A program made the position numbers and the translations under genes. The notes under the pieces were generated by a model. That model was not told the DNA's origin, did no database searches, and was given only the letters and a program-made list of their open reading frames with translations. This document shows, piece by piece, positions 7,610-16,295 of a DNA stretch of 64,000 nucleotides (position 1 is the stretch's first letter; each line of letters opens with the position of its first letter). Source of the DNA: Bin87 sp965204395 (GTDB lineage Bacteria > Chloroflexota > Dehalococcoidia > Lucifugimonadales > UBA3495); the NCBI GenBank assembly GCA_965204395.1, contig OZ241987.1, positions 4,464,001 through 4,528,000 of the forward strand, in the 5' to 3' direction.

Positions 7610-8821
7610 CTACGCCTCACTCCGCTTATCAGAAACGATGCGTCCGTTTTTGATGACGAGTTGCAGTTGGCGCAGATTGTTGATGTCGTCCAGCGGGTTT
7701 TCGGAAACGACGATGAGATCGGCGAGTTTTCCGACCTCGACGGTGCCGAGTTGATCTCCGACGCCGCATAGCTCGGCGGCATTGCGTGTGGCGGCCTGGA
7801 GGGTCTGCCAAGTGGTGGCGCCGTCGCGTACCCATAGGCCCATTTCAAGCAGGGCTGCATCCTTGAGCGGGCGGATGTCCGAACCGAGGGCCATCTTCGC
7901 GCCGGAGTCGAGAGCGCGACGGAACCAGTAGGCATGCTCGTCCGCGGCGGCATCGGCGCGACACTGCAAATCGACGGCGATGTCGCGCTGGGCGAGCCAT
8001 TGCCTCTCGTAGTCGTTCTGCGCCTGCCCTTCGGTGAGGTGGGAAATCGCGAGCGTAGGGACGTACCAGGTAGGTGATTCCGACAGAGTCCCGATGCATT
8101 CCTCGTCCATGATGTAACCGTGCTCTACCGTATGGGCGCCGAGACGGAGGGCGGATTTGACGGCGTCGGGATTGGCGGCGTGGGCCATCACGGGAAACTC
8201 GCGCTGGCGGCAGATGGCGAAGGCTGCGGTCAACTCGTCCTCGAGCAGGAACGAATGCCAGTGGCGATCCCAATCGGGGCCCATGATGCCGCCCGTGAGG
8301 TTGAGCTTGATGTGGTCGACGCCGTTCTTGATCTGCTCACGGATGGCCTGAACAAACCCGTAGGGCCCGTCGCACTCGAGGGCCTGGCCCGATGTCAGAA
8401 AGTGGCCGCCGGTGGTGGTGAGGAAGTGGCCGCAGGCGAATACGCGCGGCCCCGCGACGTCGCCGGAGTCGAAGACGCGCCTCCAAGCCACGTCCATGAA
8501 GTGGGCCGCCCCGCCGCAACGGACGCCGGTGATACCTGCTTCGGTGAGGGCCAGGGACAATGCCCGGCCGAAATTGGCGGTCTCTTGCGCCGGCGTGGTG
8601 CCGGGCGGCACGGGATATTCGGGATGGATGTGGACGTCCCACAGGCCGGGCAGGAGGTATGATCCGCGGAGGTCGATCGTCTGATCGCTACCACTATGGG
8701 GTGAATGCGCGCCAGTGGTGATTTCCGCGATGCGGTCGTTATCTACGATGACTGTGGCGTCTGCGATCACGCCCGGGTTGACGGCATCGATCAAATTGGC
8801 GTTGGTGAGGACCAGGGACAT
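7610..8821 (-). CDS. Metal-dependent amidohydrolase (imidazolonepropionase-like)
   Basis: Amidohydrolase-superfamily enzyme (403 aa). The N-terminal beta-sandwich is completed by the C-terminal strand LIVVSENPLDDINNL. Ligands are visible: DVHIHPEYP (HxH), a lysine in GVDHIKLNLTGGI, MAHAANP, TVEHGYIMDEE (His), and LGSDIRPLKDA (Asp). This is the prolidase-like/imidazolonepropionase-like branch that cleaves amides or peptides; the substrate is unknown. Stop codons of this gene and the preceding plus-strand gene abut tail to tail with no spacer. The start is the ATG at 8821, about 220 bases from rpsB and divergent from it. Confidence 0.88.
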   Translation of the reverse strand: MSLVLTNANLIDAVNPGVIADATVIVDNDRIAEITTGAHSPHSGSDQTIDLRGSYLLPGLWDVHIHPEYPVPPGTTPAQETANFGRALSLALTEAGITGVRCGGAAHFMDVAWRRVFDSGDVAGPRVFACGHFLTTTGGHFLTSGQALECDGPYGFVQAIREQIKNGVDHIKLNLTGGIMGPDWDRHWHSFLLEDELTAAFAICRQREFPVMAHAANPDAVKSALRLGAHTVEHGYIMDEECIGTLSESPTWYVPTLAISHLTEGQAQNDYERQWLAQRDIAVDLQCRADAAADEHAYWFRRALDSGAKMALGSDIRPLKDAALLEMGLWVRDGATTWQTLQAATRNAAELCGVGDQLGTVEVGKLADLIVVSENPLDDINNLRQLQLVIKNGRIVSDKRSEA

Positions 8822-8969
8822 TGGTGGAAACCTCCGATTGGGCCGGCGGGCATGAAACGCGGTGGCACTGCGGCATTATACGCGCCGCGCCTTGCCGTAT
8901 TGAACGCGGCGCAACTCGAGCCACCGCGTCAACCAGCGTTCCGGGGCAGTTGAGTCGAGATCAGTTCGT

Positions 8970-8998
8970 TTGCCGCAGTTTGGGGCCTATGCTATACT
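8970..8998 (+). promoter_or_regulatory. rpsB operon promoter
   Basis: TTGCCG (8970-8975), a 17-base spacer and TATACT (8993-8998), with TG at 8990-8991 giving an extended -10, lie 45 bases before the rpsB ATG. This is the best sigma-70 type promoter in the window and should drive the whole translation/isoprenoid operon. Confidence 0.75.
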
Positions 8999-9042
8999 TG
9001 GCGACGCAGAAACGAACACGAAAACGAAAGGCAGGACAGCTT

Positions 9043-9912
9043 ATGGTACAAGCCCCGGAGCGCCCGGTTGCGGCCGAACCGAATGCGGCGACGGCTCTGG
9101 AACCGATCACTATGAAATCTCTGCTGGAGGCTGGGGTCCACTTCGGACACCAGACCAGGCGATGGAATCCACGGATGCGCCGCTACATCTTCACGCAGCG
9201 GAACGGAATCCACATTATTGACCTGCAGCAGACCATGGGGCTGATCAACGATGCCTACCGAGCGATGGTGGAGCTCTCGGCGAACGGCGGAAAAGTGCTG
9301 TTTGTGGGCACCAAAAAGCAGGCCCAGGACGTCATCGCGTCGGAGGCCGAGCGCACCGACCAGTGGTACGTGAACCAACGATGGCTGGGCGGCACGCTGA
9401 CCAACTTCCAGACCATCAAAGCGCGCATCGACCACATGAAGCGGTTGCAGGAGCAGCGCGACACGGGCTACCTGGCGAGGCTCCCCAAGAAGGAAACGGT
9501 GCGGCTGACCCACACGTTGGACAAGCTGGAAAAGTATTTCACGGGGTTGCGCAACATGGATCGCCTTCCGGCGGCGCTGTTCGTGATCGACATCGGCAAG
9601 GAAGATATCTGTATCGCCGAAGCGCGACGTTTGAACATACCGATCTTTGCCATCGTTGACACCGATTGTGATCCGGGACTGGTCACGCATGCAGTGCCCG
9701 GCAATGACGACGCGGTTCGTTCGATACGGCTGATCACCGGCCGCATGGCCGCTGCCATCGAAGAAGGTCAAGCCCAGCGCGAGGCGTTGATGACCGTTGA
9801 CGCCGAACCTACGGATGCCGAAGAGCAATCCCCTGAGGAGGCAGTCCGTTTCGCCCAAACCGTCACGCTGGAAGAGTTGGGCCAGATGATGTCGGCCCGC
9901 CCGTTGGAATAA
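9043..9912 (+). CDS. rpsB: 30S ribosomal protein S2
   Basis: Ribosomal protein S2 binds the 30S head/body junction and helps recruit S1. The body of the protein is fully conserved: MKSLLEAGVHFGHQTRRWNP, then GIHIIDLQQT, FVGTKKQAQD, RWLGGTLTNF and CDPGLVTHAVPGNDDA. Length 289 aa is slightly above average because of a 20-residue N-terminal extension and an acidic C-terminal tail. The ATG at 9043 is used; a weak GGCAGGA sits upstream. It is the first gene of an operon that continues with tsf after 64 bases. Confidence 0.97.
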   Translation: MVQAPERPVAAEPNAATALEPITMKSLLEAGVHFGHQTRRWNPRMRRYIFTQRNGIHIIDLQQTMGLINDAYRAMVELSANGGKVLFVGTKKQAQDVIASEAERTDQWYVNQRWLGGTLTNFQTIKARIDHMKRLQEQRDTGYLARLPKKETVRLTHTLDKLEKYFTGLRNMDRLPAALFVIDIGKEDICIAEARRLNIPIFAIVDTDCDPGLVTHAVPGNDDAVRSIRLITGRMAAAIEEGQAQREALMTVDAEPTDAEEQSPEEAVRFAQTVTLEELGQMMSARPLE

Positions 9913-9976
9913 CCAGGCTGAACCTCTTCCCAAACCGACGACACCCTGATCACCTTGCAGCCAGGAGGCCCTGACC

Positions 9977-10483
9977 TTGCCTGCGGTTACTGTTGAACTA
10001 ATCAAAAACCTCCGGGAGCAGACCGGGGCCGGAATCATCGATTGCAAACAGGCGTTGGAAGATTCCGACGGCGATCTGACGCGCGCAGCGGAAACCCTTC
10101 GCCAGAAAGGTTTTGAACAGGCTGCCAAGCGCGCCGACCGCGAGACGTCGCAGGGTCTCATCGAATCCTACATCCACACCGGCGGCAGGGTGGGCGCCAT
10201 GGTGCAGCTTGGTTGCGAGACGGACTTCGTGGCCCGCACCGATGAATTCCGCGCCCTCGCGCACGACATCGCCATGCAGGTTGCGGCAATGTCTCCCGTG
10301 TACCTCAGCGAAGAGGACGTACCCGAGGATGATGAGCGGCCGGCGGCCCAGGTGTGTTTGCTGCAACAGCCTTTCATCAAGGACGGTTCGCGAACCTTGG
10401 GGGATCTGGTACGGGAGACAGCGGCACAGACGGGCGAAAACGTGCGCATCGTCAACTTCTCCAGGCTGGCACTGGGTGAATAG
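9977..10483 (+). CDS. tsf: Elongation factor Ts, short form
   Basis: EF-Ts exchanges GDP for GTP on EF-Tu. The UBA-like N-terminus ends in TGAGIIDCKQALEDSDGD. CETDFVARTDEF marks the start of the core, and PFIKDGSRTLGDL is the conserved end of the core. At 168 aa it is the compact type that lacks the second dimerisation subdomain seen in the 280-aa E. coli protein. The start is TTG, fixed by AGGAGG at 9963-9968, nine bases upstream. No ATG occurs in frame before the conserved VELIKNLREQTG. Confidence 0.95.
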   Translation: MPAVTVELIKNLREQTGAGIIDCKQALEDSDGDLTRAAETLRQKGFEQAAKRADRETSQGLIESYIHTGGRVGAMVQLGCETDFVARTDEFRALAHDIAMQVAAMSPVYLSEEDVPEDDERPAAQVCLLQQPFIKDGSRTLGDLVRETAAQTGENVRIVNFSRLALGE

Positions 10484-10558
10484 CCTCTCGGGCCCGACGC
10501 GGCAACCCTCCCGGGAAAACCGCCAACCGAGGACTCCGACCCACAACCGGTAACAGAT

Positions 10559-11332
10559 ATGGCTGCCGGATGCGCGAGCGGCAAATCGATCTACGGGCGA
10601 GTCCTCCTCAAGATTAGCGGCGAGTCACTGCAGGGTTCGGGGCCCTCGACGATCAATCCCGAATCAGTCGCTTACATCGCCGACCAGATAATAGACGCGC
10701 AGGCCCGCGGGGTTGAGATCGCTGTGGTGGTAGGCGGCGGGAACATTTGGCGAGGCTCCACAGCCGAGCGTGAGGGTATGGACCGTTCTGCCGCCGATTA
10801 CGCCGGGATGGTGGCAACAATCATCAACGGCTTGGCACTCCAGGACGCGCTGGAACGACGCGGGGTTACGACACGGACCCAATCGGCGCTGCCGATCCAG
10901 GCGGTTGCCGAGCCCTACATTCGCAGGCGGGCGATGCGGCACCTGGAAAAGGGGCGGGTGGTCCTGTTCTGCGCCGGGGCGGGCAACCCGTATATGTCGA
11001 CGGATACCGCATCGGCCCTGCGAGCGCTGGAAATCGGAGCCGAGGTGCTCCTGATGGCGAAAAACGGGGTGGACGGCGTATATGATTCAGACCCGCGCAC
11101 CAACCCGGAAGCAGTACGGTTCGGCAATCTTGAGTATCTGGACGCCGTGAACCGGCGGCTGGAAGTCATGGATTCGACCGCCATGACATTGTGCATGGAC
11201 AATCAGATGCCGATCATCGTATTTGATATATTCGACAAAGGCGCTATGAGCCGCATCCTGCGGGGCGACGCCGTTGGCACGACCATCGACGACGGCCACC
11301 AAAATGGACCAGGAGGGGAGCGAAATGCCTGA
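10559..11332 (+). CDS. pyrH: UMP kinase
   Basis: UMP kinase of the amino-acid-kinase fold, which phosphorylates UMP to UDP in pyrimidine nucleotide synthesis. It shows LLKISGESLQG (phosphate-binding), VVGGGNIWRG, RSAADYAGMVATIING, the UMP-site LPIQAVAEPYIRRRAM, and the ATP-site LLMAKNGVDGVYDSDPR. The 257-aa length is normal. The last eight bases overlap the frr start, so the two are coupled. A tract of non-coding sequence of about 75 bases separates it from tsf. Confidence 0.96.
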   Translation: MAAGCASGKSIYGRVLLKISGESLQGSGPSTINPESVAYIADQIIDAQARGVEIAVVVGGGNIWRGSTAEREGMDRSAADYAGMVATIINGLALQDALERRGVTTRTQSALPIQAVAEPYIRRRAMRHLEKGRVVLFCAGAGNPYMSTDTASALRALEIGAEVLLMAKNGVDGVYDSDPRTNPEAVRFGNLEYLDAVNRRLEVMDSTAMTLCMDNQMPIIVFDIFDKGAMSRILRGDAVGTTIDDGHQNGPGGERNA

Positions 11333-11930
11333 CCGCAGAGGTAGAGACGACCGCGACAGCCAGCCGGAACGCACGATTGAAGACGTTCTGAACGAAATGG
11401 AAAGAAAGATGGGCCAGTCCATCGAAGCAATGCGGCGGGATATAAGCACGCTGCGCACTGGCCGTGCGACTCCCGCCCTGATCGAAGATTTGGCCGTGGA
11501 CTACTACGGTACTTCCACTCCGTTGAAGCAGATTGCGTCTATTTCCGCTCCTGACGCCAGGGCCATCATGGTGCAGCCGTGGGACCGACAGGCGCTGCGG
11601 GATATCGAGAGGAGCCTGACGCAATCGGACATGGGGTTCAATCCGTCCAACGACGGCAACGTGATTACGGTTCCCATTCCGCCGCTGACGCAAGAGCGCC
11701 GGCGGGAGATGGTGCGGTTGCTCAAGCGCAAAGCTGAGGACAGCAAGGTCGCGGTGCGGAACGTGCGCCGGGACGGCGTGGATTCACTGCGGAAAATGGA
11801 AAGGGACAAGGCGATATCTCAAGACGAAAGCCGGCGCAGCCAGGACTCCCTGCAGAAAACCACGGATGCCCACATCAAGACGATAGACGAGGTATCGGCC
11901 GGCAAAGAAGCGGAAATCATGGAGGTCTGA
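11325..11930 (+). CDS. frr: Ribosome recycling factor
   Basis: RRF splits post-termination ribosomes together with EF-G. The triple-helix domain is recognisable from MERKMGQSIEAMRRDISTLR and RTGRATPALIEDLAVDYYG. It continues with TPLKQIASISAPDARAIMVQPWD in domain II, and RREMVRLLKRKAEDSKVAVRN. The protein is 201 aa, with a 20-residue charged N-terminal extension compared with the usual 185. The ATG at 11325 has AGGAGGGGAG immediately upstream and overlaps the end of pyrH by eight bases. Confidence 0.96.
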   Translation: MPDRRGRDDRDSQPERTIEDVLNEMERKMGQSIEAMRRDISTLRTGRATPALIEDLAVDYYGTSTPLKQIASISAPDARAIMVQPWDRQALRDIERSLTQSDMGFNPSNDGNVITVPIPPLTQERRREMVRLLKRKAEDSKVAVRNVRRDGVDSLRKMERDKAISQDESRRSQDSLQKTTDAHIKTIDEVSAGKEAEIMEV

Positions 11931-11966
11931 CCGCGCCGCATCCCCGCCACCCACTTCCCTTCTTCC

Positions 11967-12731
11967 TTGCCGACGCCAGACCGAAAACGCGACCTCCCCG
12001 GCGCTGATGACCGGAGCGAACCGATACCGCAGCACATTGCCATCATAATGGATGGCAATGGCAGATGGGCGGCGAACCGCAAGCTGCCCAGAGAAATGGG
12101 GCACCGCCGAGGCGTCGCCAACATTCAACGCGTGGTGCGAGCGTTGGCGCAGCGTGGCGTTGCAGTGGTGACGCTCTACGCATTTTCCACCGAGAACTGG
12201 CGGCGGCCCACCGCGGAAGTGGATGCGCTGATGTCGATTCTGGCGGAGGAGATCGCGCCGCAGACCGAGGAAATGCACCAAGCCGGGGTTCGTATCATTC
12301 ACCTGGGCGACCCGACGCCTCTGGACTCAGCGTTGCAGGAGGCAATCGCGCAGGCCGAACGGGTCACCCGAAGCAATGACCGGTTCACCCTGAATGTCGC
12401 GTTCAACTACGGCGGCCGGGATGAAATACTGCATGCAGTGAGGCGGATGATCGAGGAGGGCGTGGCACCGGACGATATCGACGAGTCCAGATTCAGCAGT
12501 TACCTCTACACTGATGGTTGCCCCGATCCGGATTTGATCATCAGGACCGGGGGAGAACAGCGTTTGAGCAACTTTCTGATCTGGCAAGCGGCGTACAGCG
12601 AGTACTACCACACTCCGGTCCTTTGGCCTGACCTGGGCGAACAGGAATTGGACGAGGCTTTGGATGCTTATCGCCAACGTCGACGGCGGTTTGGCGCCCT
12701 CGATGAACAGAATTCCAGCGACGAGGTCTGA
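11967..12731 (+). CDS. uppS: Isoprenyl (undecaprenyl) diphosphate synthase
   Basis: The cis-prenyltransferase makes the C55 lipid carrier for cell wall and glycan synthesis by adding isopentenyl units to farnesyl diphosphate. Motifs are complete: AIIMDGNGRWA (catalytic Asp and P-loop-like element), GHRRGV, TLYAFSTENWRRP, and the C-terminal DLIIRTGGEQRLSNFLIWQ followed by SEYYHTPVLWPD. The start is assigned to TTG at 11967 because no ATG or GTG precedes the conserved region. No clear Shine-Dalgarno is seen, so the start is uncertain by up to 20 codons. Confidence 0.94.
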   Translation: MPTPDRKRDLPGADDRSEPIPQHIAIIMDGNGRWAANRKLPREMGHRRGVANIQRVVRALAQRGVAVVTLYAFSTENWRRPTAEVDALMSILAEEIAPQTEEMHQAGVRIIHLGDPTPLDSALQEAIAQAERVTRSNDRFTLNVAFNYGGRDEILHAVRRMIEEGVAPDDIDESRFSSYLYTDGCPDPDLIIRTGGEQRLSNFLIWQAAYSEYYHTPVLWPDLGEQELDEALDAYRQRRRRFGALDEQNSSDEV

Positions 12732-13623
12732 GCCCTTGCTGCTCCACCGGGTGTTGACCGCCTTGGTCGCAGTCCCGATCATCCTGGCGGCCATCTGGTC
12801 CGGACCTCCGTGGATAACCGCATTGGCCGTGGCTGCAGCGGTGGTTGGAGTGTGGGAAGGTTACCGACTGTACCCGCTGGCGGCGGCCGAAAATGGTACC
12901 GTTGGCGGGCAAGGCCTGCCTACCGCGTTGGGTGGCGTCTGGTCAGCCGCGCTGGTTTTGGCCGGGGAATTGGCCGTAGCGCCGCTGGATTTCGCCAAAG
13001 CAGTGGTAGCCATCTGCATCGCCGGGTGCATCCTGGCAGGACTGTGGATGATCGCGGCGTGGCGGGGAGCACGCCCGGTGGCTGCGGGGGCGTGGTTGTG
13101 CCTGACGCCGTTGTACATCGGCGGAGCATTGGCCGCCGCCGTCGCGTTGAGAGGGATTGAGCAGGATTTGGCCGGCATTCCGATTACGCCGGTAATAACA
13201 GGAACGACTGCCGGACTTTGGTGGCTACTGCTGGCGATCCTGGGCGTATATGCCGCCGACACCGGAGCGTACGTTGTGGGGCGGTTGATCGGCAGGCATC
13301 GGATGGCTCCAAGCATCAGTCCCGGAAAGACATGGGAGGGTACCGCTGGCGGCTTGGTTGGTGCGGCGGCAGTTGTCAGCCTGCTGGGAATCTACACGCC
13401 GTTGGATTTACCGGTTTGGCAAGCCGTGGTTACTGGTGTTATTTTAGGCATCGTGGCGCCCACGGGCGACCTGTTGGAATCTAAAATCAAACGTTGGGCC
13501 GGCGTCAAAGACTCGGGAGTGATTTTCCCCGGACACGGGGGAATGTTGGACCGCTTGGACAGCCTGCTACCATCGTTCATAGTGGTGTATGTGATAGCGG
13601 TTGGTTCGGCCGCACTCAACTGA
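12703..13623 (+). CDS. cdsA: Phosphatidate cytidylyltransferase
   Basis: CDP-diacylglycerol synthase, an integral membrane enzyme with about eight hydrophobic segments that activates phosphatidate with CTP. The family signature is present near the C-terminus as SKIKRWAGVKDSGVIFPGHG, then GMLDRLDS. The Mg-binding ADTGAY motif and SPGKTWEGTAGG are also in place. The ATG at 12703 lies inside the end of uppS (29-base overlap). A TTG around 12735 is another possible start because the first membrane helix begins at LLLHRVLTALVAV. It is part of the conserved operon ending in rseP. Confidence 0.94.
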   Translation: MNRIPATRSEPLLLHRVLTALVAVPIILAAIWSGPPWITALAVAAAVVGVWEGYRLYPLAAAENGTVGGQGLPTALGGVWSAALVLAGELAVAPLDFAKAVVAICIAGCILAGLWMIAAWRGARPVAAGAWLCLTPLYIGGALAAAVALRGIEQDLAGIPITPVITGTTAGLWWLLLAILGVYAADTGAYVVGRLIGRHRMAPSISPGKTWEGTAGGLVGAAAVVSLLGIYTPLDLPVWQAVVTGVILGIVAPTGDLLESKIKRWAGVKDSGVIFPGHGGMLDRLDSLLPSFIVVYVIAVGSAALN

Positions 13624-13639
13624 GCGGGATGCTAATTTC

Positions 13640-14767
13640 ATGCGACGCATCGTAGTGCTGGGCTCCACCGGATCGATAGGCCGGCAAACCCTTGATATAG
13701 TCAGGGCGTTTCCGGACGAGTTTGACGTGGTAGGGCTGGCCGCGGGCAACAACACCGAGTTGTTATTGGAACAGGTCGCGGAATTCCATCCCCGGTACAT
13801 CTGGTGCAACAATCCTCCCGCACCGCTCCCGTCCGGCGCCGCGATGATGAGCATGGAGGAGATGGCGGTCCTGCCGGAAGTTGACCAGGTGATGGTTGCC
13901 CTGATGGGCGCAGTGGGATTGGGCCCCACGATGGACGCCCTGAAGACCGGAAAGCAAGTGGCGCTCTCCAACAAAGAGCCAATCGTCATGGCCGGGGAGA
14001 CGCTGAAGGCCGCCGAGGCTCAGCATGGCGGAGTGATCCTCCCGGTGGACAGCGAACCCAGCGCGATATGGCAGTGCCTGCAAGGCGAGGACAACCACAT
14101 CCGGCGCCTGATGATCACGGCCAGCGGTGGCCCGTTCCGCCGCACCCCGTTGGCAGACCTGGAATCGGTGACGCCGGAGCAGGCGCTTCAGCATCCCACC
14201 TGGCGTATGGGAGATAAAATCACGATTGACTCCGCCACGCTGATGAACAAGGCTTTTGAAGTTATCGAATCGCACTGGTTGTTCTCGGTGCCGTGGGAAG
14301 ATATCGCGGTTGTGGTGCATCCGCAGAGCACAATCCACTCGATGGTGGAGTTTGACGACGGGTCGGTGAAAGCGCAATTGGGGCCCCCCAGCATGAGATT
14401 GCCGATCCAGTACGCCCTGTTTTATCCACGCCGATTCGCGAACGCGGAGATACCGCGCCTGGACATCGGCGTGCCGTGGTCCTTGGATTTCGAACCATTG
14501 GAGGCCGAGCGGTTTCCCTGCTTTGACCTGGCGGTTTCGGCCGGCAAGGCGGGCGGCACCAACCCCGCTGTTTTGAGCGCGGCGGACGAGGTGGCCGTTT
14601 CGGCGTTTCTTCAAGGCAAGATCGGGTTCACGGGGATCTACCGATTGGTGGAGCAGGTACTAAGCGAGCACGATGCTCAGGCCGATCCCGACCTGGACGC
14701 GATTGCCGCCGCCGACCGGTGGGCGAGCGTGCGGGCATCGGAGATCGCCGGGCTGCCGGCACGATGA
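13640..14767 (+). CDS. dxr: 1-deoxy-D-xylulose 5-phosphate reductoisomerase
   Basis: DXR converts DXP to MEP with NADPH in the non-mevalonate isoprenoid pathway, upstream of uppS substrates. The N-terminal Rossmann motif is VLGSTGSIGRQTLDIV. SNKEPIVMAGE and the active-site region PVDSEPSAIWQCL follow, then TASGGPFR and the loop HPTWRMGDKITIDSATLMNK. The second metal Glu lies in NKAFEVIE. In most DXRs the segment reads DSEH; here the His is replaced by Pro, which is unusual. The ATG at 13640 follows GAGCGGGA. The gene ends 13 bases before rseP. Confidence 0.94.
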   Translation: MRRIVVLGSTGSIGRQTLDIVRAFPDEFDVVGLAAGNNTELLLEQVAEFHPRYIWCNNPPAPLPSGAAMMSMEEMAVLPEVDQVMVALMGAVGLGPTMDALKTGKQVALSNKEPIVMAGETLKAAEAQHGGVILPVDSEPSAIWQCLQGEDNHIRRLMITASGGPFRRTPLADLESVTPEQALQHPTWRMGDKITIDSATLMNKAFEVIESHWLFSVPWEDIAVVVHPQSTIHSMVEFDDGSVKAQLGPPSMRLPIQYALFYPRRFANAEIPRLDIGVPWSLDFEPLEAERFPCFDLAVSAGKAGGTNPAVLSAADEVAVSAFLQGKIGFTGIYRLVEQVLSEHDAQADPDLDAIAAADRWASVRASEIAGLPAR

Positions 14768-14780
14768 CCGGACTCTGCTG

Positions 14781-16175
14781 ATGGATAGCATTCTGATCGC
14801 CGTGGCATCGTTTATTCCGATGCTGCTTTTGCTGGTGGTGGTGCATGAGTTGGGCCATTTCTGGTCTGCCAAGGCATTCGGGGTCAAGGTGCTGGAGTTT
14901 GGGGTGGGATACCCGCCACGGGCTTTCGGGATCTACACCGGGCGGACGCAGACGCTACTGGCAGGAACCACCGTGTGCCTCAACGGCACGTTGGATGGCA
15001 TCAAGCCGGGTGACGTCATTCGCGTCCTTTCGGGCGAAACCGACCAAGGAAACCTGGTAGCCCGGTACGTGGAAATCCGCCGCGGTGTCGGAGGCTCAAG
15101 CGCCAAGGGCGCGCTGGGGCGTTTCGTCGGGTTTGGCGGCAACAACAAGGAAGAAGAACGGCCCGAGCACCCGCAACGCCGCACCCTGGACGACGTGGAA
15201 AGCGACGAATACCTGCGGCACGAGGGCAAGGTCCGAGAGGTCCACGCGGACCGAATCGTGCTGGCGGACATGCTCTACTCGGTGAACTGGTTGCCGCTGG
15301 GCGGGTTCGTCCGGCTTTCGGGCGAGAATAACCCGGCGGCTCCGCAGAGTCTGGCGCGACGGGGCGTAGGTCAGCGCGCCATCGTGCTGGCAGCGGGATC
15401 GGCGATGAACGCGTTGTTCCCCATCGTAGCGTTCGCGATCATGGCAATGGTGCCGCACACGGAGCTGATCGGCGGGACGGCGCAGATCACAGCGGTGGCT
15501 CCCGGCTCTCCGGCGTCTGAGGCGGGACTAATGCCGGGCGACAAAGTTCTGTCAATCAGCGAACGGGCCCTTGACCAACCGGAACGCCTGCCGCAAGAGG
15601 TGAGACTGGGCGCCGGGTCGGAAATGACGTGGGTAATTGAGCGCAACGGGCAACGCCGCGTCGCGCAAGTAACCCCTCGAGTGGATCCGCCAGCGGGTCA
15701 AGGCGCGGTGGGAATCGGATACGAGATCGTAGATCAGCGGGTCGAGCGGCGCACCGAACCTCCCTGGGTCGCGCTGCGCCTGGGCGTCACCGATACCTGG
15801 GATATGCTGACGCTCATCGGCCGGGAAGTGCGCGGTTGGTTTGGCGGCGGGCGAGGGCCGGAATTCAGCGGACCCATTGGCATCGCGCAAATCACCGGGG
15901 AGGTAACGCAGCGGGGAGGGTTCCACGGCTGGATGGTGGTGGCGATCCTGTTGAGCATCAACCTGGCGGTATTGAACATCCTGCCAATCCCCATGTTGGA
16001 CGGCGGGCGCTTGCTGTTCGTTGCCATCGAGTGGGTGCGCGGCGGGAAGCGCGTGCCGTCTGAGAAGGAGGGACTGGTGCACCTGATTGGTTTCGTGGCG
16101 ATGATTGCTTTGGTGATCGCCATATCGGCGAACGACATCATCCGCCTGGTACGCGGGATCAGCCCGTTGGGGTGA
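14781..16175 (+). CDS. rseP: RseP-type site-2 zinc metalloprotease with a ~110-residue insertion
   Basis: An intramembrane M50 protease that cleaves anti-sigma factors or leftover signal peptides. HELGH (residues 23-27) supplies the zinc ligands on the first membrane helix. A PDZ domain follows around residues 225-310 (APGSPASEAGLMPGDKVLSI). The C-terminal NILPIPMLDGGRLLF carries the third ligand Asp. Between YPPRAFGIYTG and YSVNWLPLGGFV, about 110 charged residues (roughly 53-163) are inserted where standard RseP has about 10. These include KEEERPEHPQRR. ATG 14781 follows the dxr stop by 13 bases. It is the last gene of the operon. Confidence 0.93.
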   Translation: MDSILIAVASFIPMLLLLVVVHELGHFWSAKAFGVKVLEFGVGYPPRAFGIYTGRTQTLLAGTTVCLNGTLDGIKPGDVIRVLSGETDQGNLVARYVEIRRGVGGSSAKGALGRFVGFGGNNKEEERPEHPQRRTLDDVESDEYLRHEGKVREVHADRIVLADMLYSVNWLPLGGFVRLSGENNPAAPQSLARRGVGQRAIVLAAGSAMNALFPIVAFAIMAMVPHTELIGGTAQITAVAPGSPASEAGLMPGDKVLSISERALDQPERLPQEVRLGAGSEMTWVIERNGQRRVAQVTPRVDPPAGQGAVGIGYEIVDQRVERRTEPPWVALRLGVTDTWDMLTLIGREVRGWFGGGRGPEFSGPIGIAQITGEVTQRGGFHGWMVVAILLSINLAVLNILPIPMLDGGRLLFVAIEWVRGGKRVPSEKEGLVHLIGFVAMIALVIAISANDIIRLVRGISPLG

Positions 16176-16235
16176 TGGGCTGTTGGGCATCACACGCACC
16201 CTATGATCGCCCTACCTAGCCGCTGGCAATGCAGT

Positions 16236-16241
16236 TATAAT
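16236..16241 (+). promoter_or_regulatory. -10 element TATAAT before the enoyl-CoA hydratase gene
   Basis: A perfect TATAAT lies 54 bases upstream of the ATG at 16296 in the 120-base gap after rseP. No strong -35 is visible. It separates transcription of the enoyl-CoA hydratase/cupin pair from the rpsB-rseP operon. Confidence 0.5.
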
Positions 16242-16295
16242 GACACGCGCTAATCCCGAACTAACGAGTATCAAAGTACACGCGAGGACGTAATC

